A model generated the notes under the pieces. That model worked only from the letters and a program-made list of their open reading frames with translations. It had not been told where the DNA came from and made no database searches. A stretch of DNA of 64,000 nucleotides, taken from positions 16,492,501 through 16,556,500 of the forward strand of contig CM048553.1 in NCBI GenBank assembly GCA_026413225.1. The letters are read 5' to 3'. Of this stretch, positions 46,200-61,100 are shown one piece after another. This stretch comes from Otis tarda (Eukaryota; Chordata; Aves; Otidiformes; Otididae). Position 1 is the stretch's first letter. Each line of letters begins with the position of its first letter. The position numbers and the translations under genes were made by a program.

Positions 46200-49100
46200 G
46201 CAGCGAGTTTAGGTACAGTTTTCACCACAGCACATTTTCGGACCACTAGAATGAAGAAGTAATCAGGTTTCTCTCTGCATGAATTGCTGCAAAGTAGGCC
46301 AGCAGCGTAGGTATAAACAGTCACCTTCTCAGCTCCAAGACAGAAGACAGGTACTTGTCAAGCACCAGAACCAAATGAACTAGATGAAAGCACGGCACAG
46401 ATACTCATTTGAACACTACTATTTAATTATTTAACACTCTTGATCAGTTATAGTGAGATTCACTGTAACTCGACAGATGGCTTCAAAAGTAATGATTTAC
46501 TCTCCCCAAAATAGCTACCTGCAAAAAAATCCCTGCTTCTCGCTGCCTCTCTTGTGATTCAGATTAGTTTTCCCTTTATACTTCTCCCAAGGTAATTTCA
46601 AGATGCCAGATTTGGACACCATCCTATCCTCTTTCCCAGCACAGAGCCTGCAAGGAAAGCCATGACACCGGTGTGCGGTTAGAGCCGCAGACAGGAGAGG
46701 GGCACGGGTCACCTCCTCCTGCAGCCCTGCCAGGAGCCCCCTCCAAGGGGCCGCTCAGAGCAGCTTTGTCCCAGCAGGTCAGCACAGACAGTGCATTTCT
46801 GTTATCACTCCCCGCCATGTCTAGCACTGAACAGTACAATACCAGGACAGTTCAGATGTTATTTGTACCCTGATATTTCTAAAATCGGCACCCAATCTTC
46901 TAAGCACTTTGCTGCCTTGAATGAAGCATCCCCAGTGAGCCTGCTGCGAGAAGGCTGGCAGGGACCGTCCCCAGTCAGCAGGGACGAGCAGCAGTCTATG
47001 GGAGGGCACTGAAGAGGAAACAGAGGATCCTATGCACTGCCCTGGAAACTTTTATTCCTTGCATTTTGTAAACTCCGTATCACAGCTCCTTAGTACTAGA
47101 AAAACACCACCACCCTGTAAGGCTTAAATACCTAGCTAGTACTACCAGACGTAACAATACATGTACCAAATTATTCTCACAGCTAGAAAAATCTCTAACA
47201 TACAGGGAGTAAAACTAAACTATGATTATCATCCCACTGAAAGAAACCAAACGACCACAGTTATGTCCCATTCCTGCAATGAATGCGGGGTTTACACCAT
47301 TATAATTAAAACTGACAGCATATATGACCAACTCACTCCTAAATAGTGCATGTTAAAAAATGTGGCTGGGACTCATGCTGGCAGTTTGTAAGCTTAGCCA
47401 TTATCATTTTGGGCTGAAGCTGTGCCCAGATGCATACACAGATCTTGGCTCAGAACTGCTGATTTTCTGATAAAAGTCTATTCTCACCCAATACATTCTT
47501 CACTAATACAAAGAAATGGGGCACACACATTCAAAAAAGGGCCAGACACAATTACACACAAGTTGTCTTAAAATAAGCTAACTCACTTTGTGTCCAATTT
47601 GCTTAGCTCAGCAGCACAGTATGCTCTTACGACTATGGAATATCAATAATGAATGGTGTAGGAAACTAAACAACACAGTAGGAATGAAGACGGACTGGTG
47701 CGCACGCATTAGGCCTGTTAACAGAGTTTTAGGAAGTCAGGATAGCCCTGAGCTATGGAAGTCAGTCACACTTCACAGACATCCAGCCTGGGATGAGAGG
47801 AAACCTACTGGGCTTGCACTACTTGCTGAAGCAAATGGGTTCACCCATTCACTTCTAGTCTTTCAGAATACACACTGACAAACTCGAAGTACCAGGGGGA
47901 ACACTGTGCCTTCTCTTGGTTAAAAAGGAGAATCTCAATAAACTCAGGCACATCCAGAAAAAAACCATTGTGACACCCTCACAGGTGACTGCTTATTTGA
48001 CACCAGTTAATTTAGGACCATTTGTGTAACTGCACACTAGCAAATGTTTTCAAATGCTTCTATGCTTCTGTAGTTTTAATTTTAAATGGGTGGTAAAGTA
48101 ACAGCTGACTTTCTCCATTCTAACACTCCCATTTTCCACCTTTGCTTACAGATATTAAGAATTCCAAAAGACAGGCTTCAGGAAGGAATTTTTGTGACAG
48201 TTTAGAAATACAGCAGTATCTCTTCCACTGTGCTAAAGATAGAAAGAAAAAGAAAAAAAGAGTTAACTTTTTAAATCTGTACTCTGAATATCTTAAATGC
48301 AAAAGGTCACACAAGTGGCAGAGAAGTCACCCTCACAAAGAAGCATGGCTTTTTCACTGCTCAGAACAAAACATAGTTATTATATCAGTTACACCTGACT
48401 GCTGCAGAGCTAGAGAGTAAAATTCTCACTGAATTCTTTCAGAACAGGGTAGAAAAGTAATTTCATCAAAATCTACGCATTTCACAGGTGATGCTGAAAG
48501 AGTAATGGCTCACATAAGAAATCTACTGTAAATCAAGGCTGAATAATTTTTTCTGCATACACTCCTCCAAACAGGTCACTTCCTCTGACAACCTCACAAG
48601 AGTCAATTGCCACCCCAGCCCTTGGTCATATGAGAGGAAACACATTCACCATGTAATCAACAATTATGTGCTGCAGGCGCACATTCACTGAGAAGGCAGA
48701 TGGGGTTTCAATGAGGTAATGAGGGGGTGTTCTTCCTCTGGTGTACAGATGGTCACTTCAGGCTCCAAAGCAAAAACATTGTGACTTTGTTCAATTGAAA
48801 CAAAGTGAGCAGAGAAAACAGCCTACAAAGGAAAGAACAAGGACAGGTGCCTGGGGAGCTGAGAGGTTTGTTACCGTCCAGCCTCCCTGAGCTGCCTCAG
48901 GAATGCACAGAGGACAGCCACCAAAGCTGGTGCAACCTTGGTGCCTGGGTGAGAGCTGGGAAGGAGCGCGCTGCCACACCACAGCTTTCACTGCCGCATG
49001 GGAGGAGCTCAGCTGCACTTGCCCCGAAGTTCATGGTTCCTCCTGAGGCTAGAACCGCCATTCCCAGCCCTGCTCCTTTTAGTCTCCCAGTTCTCATTCT

Positions 49101-52100
49101 TGCCAATCTCTCTCCTCTGATTTTATTCCTGCTGCTTTCCGCATACCTCCACCTTCCTCCTGCACCCCATCCTATGGGTAATCCCGCCACACTTGTATTC
49201 TTTAGAGTTTCCAAATCTACTTCCACTTCTCCAGCTCCCACTGCAGATTATCCCATTAGAGACCCAGTCCCACCTTAGTGGCTCTCTTCACTCACTCCAT
49301 CCCCTCCCCAAACCAGCCACCCTCTTGAGCAGGGCTCTATTTTCCTTCTCCAGGATGTTTCAGTAAAAGGCTGTCCAATCTAGCAGACCTGACACTTACT
49401 GGGTGAGATCTGCACATGAGAAGCTAAGGATGCACAGACATGAGAGCTTGATCAACCCAGAGCACACAAAGCTTAACTTCAACAGCACGTTACAGAGCAA
49501 GCCAACAACCGGAGGGTGATACTGTAAGCATGCTGATCGTCTTGGACACTTTTCTTTTGCAGGTAAATTCATCAGTCTACTTATTTGTCCCATTAATAGC
49601 ACCAAAGGAACGCTGTACTCTTTGAAGAGAGGCATTGAGCATGTGTAATGGAAAAAAAGAGACATCCCTTAAGAAAAGAGAAAAGACAGGCAGCTTAAAC
49701 AAATTAGAGCTGGAAAGAACGAAGGACTCCCTAGATGTCTTGATGGTCATTGGTTATTAAGGTAATACATTAACAACCAGCTACAGAAAGGGCGCTGGAC
49801 TAGGTCCTTGTAAGGCAGGCCTTACAGCCCAGGTTTTGAAAACACACCTACTTGTATAAAAGTGAGGGAAAACCACTGCAGTCAAAATAAGACACGCACA
49901 GTGCAACATCTCTTAGCCAGCAGGATACAGCTGGACTCAGTCCTGTGCCAAGCGATGCTACCAGATCCTGAGTCACCAGAGGCCTGTCGTGTGTGATCGC
50001 AGCCTGGTGCTGAGCTGACTGTTCAGCCAGCTCAGGTGAGGCAGCAGCAACACATTCAGCTGCCACAGGAGAACAGAGCTCACGATGGGCTGCAAACCCC
50101 AGCACAGAAACAGGGCAAGTTCTGCAGCAAGACTTCTCTCTGCCACCCACACCACACTCCCTCCAGATCAAGAACCTTGCAGTTCTCAGAAACAACGAGA
50201 TGTCACAAGCCTTGGGGAATTCTGGGGTGCATGGACCCTGAGAAGCTTCATTGTTAAAATGCCCCATCATCCTCACAGGCCACAGGTATGGCTAGACCCA
50301 CAGTTCATGATCCAAACAATAAGCGTCAGTTGTACATGAGCTTCAGCACGTATGGGACAGGTACACAAGACTTTCATTGAAATGCACCCAGTTTATCGTC
50401 AGCACAGTGCCCTGCTCACAGACCCTGCAGAAAAGCATTCAAACAGCATGAAAACAGTCCTTCTTCCTACAGCAGGGAGCCTCCAGGAGCCATTTGGGAA
50501 CTTTCTTTCCACACACTAGCATTACCAGCACACTTAATAGTAAGTTCTACATCGACACTCCACACAAAGGATTTTGAAGTCCAAGCAAGATGCATGTTTT
50601 CTTCACTGCCTTTCTATACCCAGCCTGATTTTTTAAAGTGCTAATGAAAAAAATGAATAAATTAAAGCAGTAGAAGAGCTAGGTAATTCAGCAGCTTCTC
50701 TAAATAAATGATTTAACAATTTTTATTGTACTTTAACATACACATATCTTGCTTTAACTTAAAAAATCAAGTTCTTAAATGCTAAACAGAATAAAGCTCA
50801 GTCAAGGCTACCACTCAAGACATTTAGACTCTCTTGTAAGTGTAGTGCTTGCCAATGGCTTTAACTCAAACTACAGCAGTATTTTAAACTCCCATGGAAA
50901 GTATGTTTGCATTAAAACTCAGTGTAAGAAACTTAAACATCCTGACAGCATGTGGCCATGCATGAGATCACTGTGAAAAGCTGCAGCATTTTCTTCATCT
51001 CTTTATTTTCGTTTCCTGGGAAGTTTGAAACCATAATAAGCAGCTTATACCCAAAGTCTAGATGTCAAGACAGCACAGACTGGAGTAAGTCCAGGAGTCG
51101 CATTAGCTCACAATATGCAGTAAAATAACAAAATCCTATCCAAGGAGACCCAGAGCACTAGAATGCTATTTAGTAAGGCTGACAAAAAACTAGAGGATTG
51201 CTCTCCTGGAGAGGATACTATATAGGGATTTCACTTGGAAAGCATAATTTCATTTTTATAGTCAAATTCTCACTTTCTTCCCTCAAGGGTATGTGTGTGT
51301 GAAAGTATTCTATTAAACAGTTTGGCATATGTAAGTTCTCAACTAGTTGCTTTTTTTTGGGAGCTTTTTGTTTGCCAAGAATTCTCTGTATTTCTTGCAA
51401 GTCATTATGAGGAACAGTGTGAGAGATCCAGTTTCTGATATTTCAAGGGTCTGAGGGTGTGTAAAAACCATCTGCGTAGAAACTGGATTTTAAAAAGGGG
51501 GCACAGGAAAAAGGTTTGGTTGGTTGGGGGTTTTTTAAAGATTTTCTTAATCTATTGACTATAAGAAAAATTTCTGTTAGAATAAAAACACAAGTCTTGA
51601 TTGAAAGAGTCTTATACACCTATCCTATCTTTTTGTCCTGTAACTGAAAAGCAAAGCAAAGCAGAAGACCATCAGTTTGGTAAGTAACCTTGAAAAATGA
51701 CTTCCAAACATAGAAAGGCAGAGAAGAGAAAGGAGGAGACTAAGGGATGCCAAGGTGAATCAGCACCAGGAATGACAGAAATCTTCATCCGTGTAGACCA
51801 CTGCTTTGTTTTATTTATAAACTTAACCATTTGTTTCTCTGTGTTTGATAAACTGTTAGTTGCGGTGCTTTTTTTTTGCAGTGGGTGAAGCATGCCACTG
51901 AGAGTATTCCACATTCACTACTTTGTGGCAAATATCTTTAACAGGAACATCCAGTAACATACATTGTTAAATACGGCAACAAATTTATCCTCCTTTGAAG
52001 AAAAAAAAAAAACAAAACAAACCCACAAACTTACATTTTATTTCTATTTTCTTATCTAAAGGCTTAACTGCTCCTGCTCACAGACATTTTTATTTTTTCC

Positions 52101-55100
52101 CTTAATATCTTAAGCTGTGAACAAAATAAACAAGTGTGGGCTCCACAGAGGATATTTCAGTTTTCGATTCTAGAGACTGCAGCAAGACTTTGACTTCCTC
52201 TCAGTTACCTTTACTAAGAGATAGGGTTTGGAAAATAAGATGATAAAAAGAATTCAGAATAGATTCTGGGTCCCATTATGTCAGAATAATATATCATTAT
52301 ACCCATCTCCATCTACTGGAATTGCTACAAATACCATTTTTCCCCTCCCAATTTTTAATCCCATCATTATGTCAAGTTTGTTCTCTCTTTTTCCAAGCAC
52401 TGGTAGTATTAATGTATCAAGATGGAGTCCCATAAAAACTCTTATTCCAACTTTATAGAGCGTGCTGGCTACCTCTGCCATAAATAAAAGCTACTTATAC
52501 AATGTGCAGCCAATATACAAACAAAGCCCATATCTGTTATAACTGAGCCACCACACTCTATTAAGCTCCAGTTAGATTACAGTTTTTTCTATAACTTGTT
52601 CCACAACAAAAATTATTTGAATGCCTACTGCTACTTCTTTTTGACCAAATATTAAAAGAATGATTAGTTTTAGCTTCTAATATTAGCTTCCATTTTAACT
52701 TGCTACAGAGAGGCCATACTCAAGCCATCTAACGCCTCAAGAACAGTCTTAGGGTGACCTGGTGTCCAGCTTAGGTTTTCAGGAAATCTCCCGAGACCCA
52801 TAAGACAGGTTATAAAAGCAATGGTACTACTACTAACGTGGTAGTGATGGATGGCATTCACAACTAATTACAGGTAATTTCTTGAAAAATTTGAGAGCAA
52901 ACCACCAAAACTTTGGCTCCAACGCTAGCCGTGTGATTGAAGACTTACATGACTGAAGCACCACATGAAACATTTTAGCATACCTTAATCTTTGACAGTT
53001 TCTGTAAAACTGCCTTCCAGGAATCCGAGACATAGACATGCCATATCCTACAACACCAAGGATCATAAAAGGTGGTGGGATCTCTTCCTCAACATATCCT
53101 ACTTGCTGTTAAACTGCTCCTAGTACATGACAACTTTTTTCAAATTGTTGGTTCAGCAGATTTGAGGAAGCCGTCTGCTGGCAGAGAATGACAAATGCTA
53201 GCACAGCTACACCCCTTTCCTGGCAAGTAACTTATCAAAATTAGATTAAGCTTCTCTGACCTCCTCCATCTACCCAGAGCCTGGGTTAAATGCAAGGGTA
53301 CCTATCCAGCCCCCACAGTACTAACAGGACACAGCTGAGCCAATGGCTCTGCCCTCTTAACCTATAGCAATGTGACTCAGAAAAAAGAACAGGCTGGTTC
53401 CTGGGACTCCCGACACCACTCAAAGAACATCAGTCATTTTGAGCATTATAATTGATACTGAAAGTCAGTTTTGTATGATAAAGCCAGATACCATAACTTT
53501 AAGAGCAACTGTCCATATGTACAGAGGTTAATTTAGAGGGCATTTGCGCAGACAGCCCATTAAAAAGAACTAAGAAGTCAGATGAGCAAGTTAGAAGATA
53601 ATGACTTCTGTTTTAATATGTTTAATCTGACATTGCTTTACCTATAATATTAACCACTTTAGGATACAGCATTACAGAAAAACAGTGAAAAGATTTAGAA
53701 AAAGAGCACCAAAAGGTTTTCCTCTGCACATTGCCAACTCTATTAGCAGCACAAGTGAAATATCTGTTGTTCTGCAAAGCCTTGAAATTACAATTCTGAT
53801 TTTTTTTTTTCCTGCCCGAGGAAAATTATAGATTTTAAAAAACACTAGCATCCAGGCCTTCTTGTTAGAATAGATTTTATTTGATTTTGGAAGTAAATAC
53901 TTTGGGCTTTTAAAAAAAGAATAAACAACCGAGGTGTTTTTTCTTTCTGCCACTACCTTTACAACTAGGTAATAGAATAGACTACTAGGTAACTTCTTAA
54001 ATTAGCAGTGTAGGCTAAGGATGGAAACCAGTTGAGAAGGAATGTCTGAACAAGACTTGCCTGATAAAGTTCCTTTACATAAATCTGACTGTATTTGTCT
54101 ATAAATGACTGATTGTGCAATCTTTATTCTCAAAAAAAAAACCCAAACCCCTACAAAAATGAAACTCTCCAAAGAGAGGACAAAGAACTGAAATTTCCTA
54201 ATTCCCTTAGATACTGAGAACAGTCACAGGCCCACCAGGTGCTGGTTTTATAGCCTTCCCCTGTTTAACAGGCCGTAAACTCCTTATTTCTTTCGACAGT
54301 AAAACAACTCTATTCTCACTCTCCCTCCTCCACTGAAGGAATATCATACCAGCAAGCTCTTCTTTGATAGTTCAAAGCATGTCTGATTAAACTGAATAGT
54401 TTTTTGTAACTTCTTTTTAACCTTGAAATCTGCTGCTTCTATTTCAGACCCGATGAAGTGCTGGTGTGCCTGCAAGCTTGTCTCATTTTTTCCCCCCATA
54501 CCAGCTGGTCTAATAAATTACCTCTTCCTAACAACCTCATGTTAGCTATGTCCTTAGATCACACACAGCAAAACACCATTAAGTCACTTCAAACTTGTAT
54601 TAAACCCGGATAAAAAAAGTACTCTTGGCTTAAGAAATAATAAAAAATAAAGTCACCCGAACTACTACTTCACATTAGAAAGGTAGCCATTCAGCTTCTC
54701 CACTCATCACATCTACTAGATGAGAGTTTATATGCAAGGAAAGGCTCACTTATTAAATACCTTCCAGGAACACGGGCATTTTCTGTTTAAATGGCTATAA
54801 ACTAAATATATATATATATATACATATGTATATCTATATGTATCTCTCGACTGGACATTTTAGTAAGTTTGAGGTGATTCCAGGGCTGATGGTTAGGTTC
54901 CTAAACTGTCACAGAGCATGAATGTAAAACAACCAGTTTTCATGATTTAAATTTAAAAGCAACTTTTTTCACTTAATTTGAGAACAGGAAGGGGGGTGGG
55001 TGGGGAAGGAACAGTTTGTTGCAGATAAATCACCTCTTTTCAGTCCATGGGTAAAAGGTCCCTTTTTTTCAGGTCTGGCAGTCGGAGGCTGGACTCCCCT

Positions 55101-58100
55101 CTCAGACATGCCTTTATTTGGAAACAATGCAGGAGCAGGCAGGGCAGGGCTTTTTCATAAATGCTGCCTGGCCACATGCAAACTAACAACTTGGCAGAAC
55201 CGGCAGCTCTGCACAATCAATACAGCCATATGCGCCTCTAACTGTCCCTGTACAAAAACAAATGCAGAGTTTATGGCTTGAAAAAGCAAACCAACCAAAA
55301 AAAATCCCTTTGTAATTGCTTACTAAACATTAAAGGACACAGAATTCTAGTATCTGCTTTTAGGCAGAGACCAGAGCTCCATATAAATCCCGCAAAGCCT
55401 GAAGCCCACACATGGATACTCACTGTGAGTGTCTGTAGGACACTCACTGCCTGTATCACAGTGCTATCTTCAGGACTGCAGCGTATTTGCTCCTGAGAGC
55501 AAGGACTGGCTCCAGATAAGAGGGCACGGTCACATGAAATGCACAGGCAGCACTGATTATGAATGAGAGGGGGAGAGGGAGCTAACTGAAGTGTTGACAA
55601 ATGACTGGACATAAAGCTTCACAGTGGGCACTGTCAATGTACCAAAATGCAGGAATAATACGCAGCTTGCACCTTGGTGTTAGCGCTCATCTGTTCACTG
55701 CAATACCTGCAAGATGGCTCCTTCAGATCATAACCCCCTTCTTCCCACAGACAGCCAGGAGAGACTATTTTTACACAGCCCCTGACCAGCCCACTTTGAC
55801 AAAAATAAACGTAACTAAAACTTGAGGCCAGTCTATCTACCAGGACTCTCAGGAACACTAGCAGCAGAGGAGACCCAGTGAGAAGATGAGACCTCAGGAA
55901 TTTTAAGTTAACCAAACTTCAAGTGCAACATCAGGATGTGTTTGCATATCCTCTCTCCATTCTGGTTTATCTCACACCAAAAAACGCTCTCAGCTAGGAA
56001 AGTTACCATATCTTCAGCAATTTTTCTTTGTTCTTTTGGAAAAAAAGACTTGATCAAGTTCCACTCAGATTTTCTTTCCCAACTTCTTCCTCTCAGATAC
56101 TGCCAAGGTCAGATACGGGAACCACACAAAAAGGCATTAAAGCAAAACAGAAAGAGGAGGTATCTATTTAAAGGTACTTTCATCTTCCTCAGGAAGATGA
56201 AACAACATTTGTTCCAGAAGTTGAAGTTCACATTCTGCACAATCTTTAGCTTGGAGTGTCCCCGTGCTCCTCCTGGAGCACCAGCTCAGTGCTATTGAGC
56301 TGAGGAAAAAATGTCTGCTTTATTGCAGATGCCTGGCACTGGTGCCAGGTGGACCATCACCACCAATCCATTCTATTCCAACCCTTCTAGACCACAGTGT
56401 TCACAGAAACACCTGGCTGTGATGACATTTGCATCCATCCTTTGATGGATGACTGATCTGATTATATCAGTCCGTAGGCCTGTGGATACTGCTCACCTTG
56501 GGAGGGTACCCAAAGAATTTCGAAATAGACATGGTCTGCATCTGCATGAAAACATAGATTCCCCATCTAGACAGCCTGAGCAATTCAGGTAGGAAAACTA
56601 AGTACAATAGCAACATAACAACAACGCAATTAGGGGAGAAAGAACGGGAAACACCTACTAAAAAACTTAATTTGCTAAGGAAAAGTGTGGACTTCAAACA
56701 AACAAGCCTTTTCTTCCCAGAGGGCAGACTTGTGATGAAGGTTTGGCACCTGTTCAGTTATTCTGCAGTGACAAGTAGCCTTCCTGTCACCTGCACGAAT
56801 ACAATTAACACAACTTTGCCTGCCTGAAAGTTACATTCAAAAGGCTCTCATCCAGAACAGTTTTCCACCTTGAAACAAATTTTGCAAATGTATACTTTTA
56901 TTTTTCCTGCCTGATCTCATGTAGAGAGGCCACTCAGTTAAAGCATCTTTGGTAGGCTTAAAGCAGGAAGAGGTGGGTGGGGGAAAGACAGTTTCTGTGG
57001 CACAAGTCCCTTTGCAGTAAAAGGACTCAAGATTGAGCAACAAGTGTGGAAGAATGCATGCTTAATTGCCAAATTAAGTAAATTCATTGCTTAATTACGC
57101 AAACTCCAAAATTAGGTAAGTGATAAATAGGTTTTCCTCTCAGAGGACTCCGAAGGCCTCTGTCAAGAAGGCAGCCTGTATTTTACACCCAGACACTGCC
57201 TCTCTAGTCACATTACAGTAAGGGCTGCTGAAAGCTGAGGTTGATAAGTTATTTTCTTTCTCTCAAAATTGCAGCATGTCTCACTAGACCATCAGTGATT
57301 TCCTGTTGCACTCCCTCATCTGGTGAGAGCTCTTGAGAGCATTATTTCTGACAAAGAAGATTTCAAAAATTAAGACTTCTTAAATTCTTATGGCCATATA
57401 GCATGGCCATTAGATTTATGACTGCTGAAGAGTTGCATCTTAAGGACAAAAATTTCAATTTCAAAATAAGTTGGAACAATTTTCTAAATCCTCCCAAACC
57501 TTCAGAATCCTATTTAGCATGTTTTGAGATCCACAGTTGCTTTTAGGCTTTTTACTGGGATTTAAGAACTGCTTCATCTATGTTTATAGTGTTTACTGTT
57601 CCTTGCTCTGGCAAAAGAAGGGAGGCCATCAGCTGTTCCAGTTCTTTGACCAAAACAAATTACTAGTTTGGTTTGGTTTAGATTTTAACTTTACACCACA
57701 TCTAAAAAGAATTGCAAGTATTATTTTGTTACTCTTCCTCCTACTGGCTGTGCTGCTAAAAGGGTCCCATGTTACAGATCTTGACTTAAGAAACACAGTT
57801 ACACGTTCTTCCTTTTCACCCTCTCTATTTAAGAAAGGAAGTAGTACTATTTGAAGTGAAACACGAACAATAATTTTGGTAAGGTCCTAAAAATTTAGGA
57901 TTTTAACTACCCTGATTCTAGGGTAGCTAGAATCCTGTTCAGCATTTTTGCCCATCGTACTGCTACAATGACACATATGGCATTTCTTCTAAAGTTTAAA
58001 CCAATACTGTAGAAAAAAATGCAATAAGAAAAATAAGAGTACAGTGACCATCACCAGAAGTCAGAGATTTTTCAATTCTTTTCTGCCAAGTGGGACTAGA

Positions 58101-61100
58101 ACTGTGACCGCTGTAGCTCTCTCCAACCCCTCAGCAATTCTGAAAGCATTATGAAAAACTGCAATCCTACAAAACAGAAATCAGGTATTTTTCATAACTC
58201 TTTTGAGAGGAATACAGTCTTTTAAAACAAAGCAACAATCCTTAAAACTGAATTACTACCTTGTGTAAGTAAAGTTACTGTAGTATTAGTACCCCCCGTA
58301 ATAAGTCCAGTGAACACGACAGATTGCATTTAACTATCGGCAGTTTTCAAGAGAGCCACCATGTGCTTCCCAGCCTAGCAGGGCACTTCATGGCAAGCAA
58401 GTCAGCCAGAAATTGTGACCAATTCAGTATTAAAAATAAGCACAAAAGAAATAATCAGCAACTCAACTACTTGAAGCTGATTTATTTCCACAGTAGCTGG
58501 ATGTAAATACTTCCTCTTCTCTACACTGGTAGACTTTCAGTTCAGGGAATATATTAAGAGATGCAGAACCTACATCCAGCACTGTGGCTCCCTCTGATTG
58601 TTGTATTATGTAAAAGCCATTGTGAGAGCACGTTCAGCCTAGTTAGCCAAGAATTTTGCCATGTCTATAATTAACTCTGGAGTCTGACATCATTACCCCC
58701 TCAAGGTTCTCTTAAAATTTTAATAGCCTGGTTTATGAATATTCATTTGCCAGCATTACACTTCCAGGGATTTATGAAAACCCAATGGCATGTCAGTTCC
58801 CAAATGTGTTCCATTATTCCTGCTGCTTCCTCAGCATATTTATTACAAGCCAATTTTATGCTGTCAGAAAGTGCATCAAGCCTGCAGTTGGTCCAGCCAT
58901 CTAGGTTGTTTCACAGAGATAAAGAGACACAGCAGGCATCCCAGTGCTACTACTAAGGATGCCTATCAATCCCTTCGCTGGACGTGATGCTGCTTCACAG
59001 CCCTCATCAGTTCTAGGCTCTAAAACCGGCTTCTCCTTATCTTCTCCTGCTTCTCTCCTACATGGCACTGGAATTAAAAGCCAAGTATGTGACAACCAGC
59101 CCTTCAAAGGCAGCTCCTGTGTGAGAGAACAGTCACCCAAACCACACGGGGTTTATGAAATGTGTGCAGACGACTATTTCACGCAGTCAGCTTGCTTCTG
59201 CAAGTGCTACAACTCAGATGAAAACAGCACACTGCAACAGCTAAATAAAGTTTGTGACACATTATTCCATTACTAAGAGGTGTAAACAGTTCTTCTGTAC
59301 CAAAATGTATAATTTGTTTGACATTTGTTACTTTTTTTCAGAACTGTGACAGTGCTGCAATTTAAGCTTGGGCATTACTGTATTCCAGAAAGACTTGACC
59401 CAAGCATGCCCAGAGGTAAAGCAGCTCCAGTTCTGAAAGGAGAGCTCACCACATGTTCACAGTGCAGGTAAATCGAAAGCCCTTATGAACCTGAATTACA
59501 GAACAAATGTTAAGAGCACATTTTGTAAAGGCATGTGAAATTGAAGGCTACATTAAATGTATTAAGCCAGGTGTATTTTTGTCAGTTATTTAGAAGCTTC
59601 CTCCTAATATTTATGCCAACTGGAAAGCAAAACTAGAAAGCTAAATAGTATTTGTCATTTCTCTCGTCTCTTCCTTGGCTCCACTTCTCCTTTGTCAGCA
59701 GAGAGGGAGCTCAAGAAAGCTCAGAACTACTTTTGTCATTTTCTAACAAAACGAATTTAAATAGATCTTTGAAGGCATCGTCAAACCCTACCTTGGAACA
59801 ACTGATGCAATTACATGATTTTCCCCTCACCACCACAACTTCAGAACAAATAGGGCAAGAGGTTTGATCTGTCATAAAGGAGCATTCAAAGTTTCAGCTC
59901 CGCATATTTACAAAGCAATGAAAACCTCTCAATTTGGAAGAGCCATTTCCAACAGTACCATTTGGCAAATGCAATATTCAAAGGTGCCTCTAAATGGAAC
60001 CTGTAGACTACTCAAAGTTAGCAGGGGAAAGGGGGGAGAGGAATACAGACAAAGAATAACTTAAGTAATAAAATAGTGTATAATGCTTGAAGGGAAAGGG
60101 AGGGGAAATTAGAGACCAGCAACTCAGTGAAGAAGAAAGGTCAGAAGCCCTCAAGGATGTAATCATGATCCTGTTTTAAAGAGGTAAAGGCTAAAATTGT
60201 GACTGATACAATGGTCTATTGGCCAGTCCAGAAATTCTGAAGTTCCATAAATAAAATGGCTTTACAGGACACTATCATTTGCAATTTTTCATTTGGTGCT
60301 TCCTCTAGCTTCTAGATCACAGCCTTGGCCAGAGAGTGTGTTTGGGAATAGAACTGTAAATTCCTACCAAAAACCTGATGAAAAGTTTTTGTACTACAGG
60401 CAGTTCTTGATACTGGTCAGGGTACAGCAGGAACACTGTGGTTAAATTACAGTATTTCTGGTTTGCTTCTATGGCAAAATCAGGCTATTTGGCCTTGATT
60501 TTTTTCTTTCCCAGCCTCCTTTGGGGAGGAGAGGGAATAATTTATGCTATGTCTTCAGAACACAAAGACCTATTGTCAAAGTCACAAGCTGCCTGATTGC
60601 CCTAACAGCGATAGATCCTTTGTGGTGGAGGGGGAAGGGGGACCTTTCAGTTGTATAAAATCTCCTTTAGAAGCAGAATGGGATTTTTGTTATTATTATT
60701 ATTTTAAACAAAAACAGAAGGTTAAAATTATTTACTCCAAGAACTCCTGAGCTAAAAGCTAGATTTTTGCATTAAGAGCTCCAAAAGGAGGAAAAAACCA
60801 CCAACCCCAAATCTGCTCTGCAGAAATGTCCCTGTCCCCCATTTATTTATTTATTTTTAGTGTCTTGCAAGGTAAATCTCTACCCTGCAACAAAACCAAG
60901 TTTGGGTAGCTGTCAGCCCTTAAAGCTAAGCAGGTACAACACTTGGCAGGTGGCTGTAGGAAGGACTTTCAGCTACAACAAAAAACATAATAGGCTGGGT
61001 AAAGCCGAATGCCCAATTTTTCTGGCACTCGACACTCTGGTAGACACACAGCTATGCTGGCCAGGGTCAAGGTCTTGTATTATGTACACATTTCCCAACA

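Noticed and set aside
48805-49278. Plus-strand open frame of 157 codons, Pro/Leu/Ser-rich
   Set aside because: Composition follows local C-rich DNA, the opposite strand is also open, and no domain or splice support was seen.
49848-50276. Minus-strand open frame of 142 codons
   Set aside because: No recognisable family, no conserved block and no fit to SVIL phase; overlapping plus-strand frames suggest chance.
55936-56298. Plus-strand open frame of 120 codons
   Set aside because: Low-information sequence with no domain and no splice or promoter context.
56432-56451. Small hairpin CATCCATC/GATGGATG
   Set aside because: Eight-base arms in a 64-kb window are unremarkable; no terminator or RNA gene context.
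58665-58674. MEF2-like site CTATAATTAA
   Set aside because: Fits the consensus, and SVIL is expressed in muscle, but a single 10-base A/T-rich match is expected by chance.
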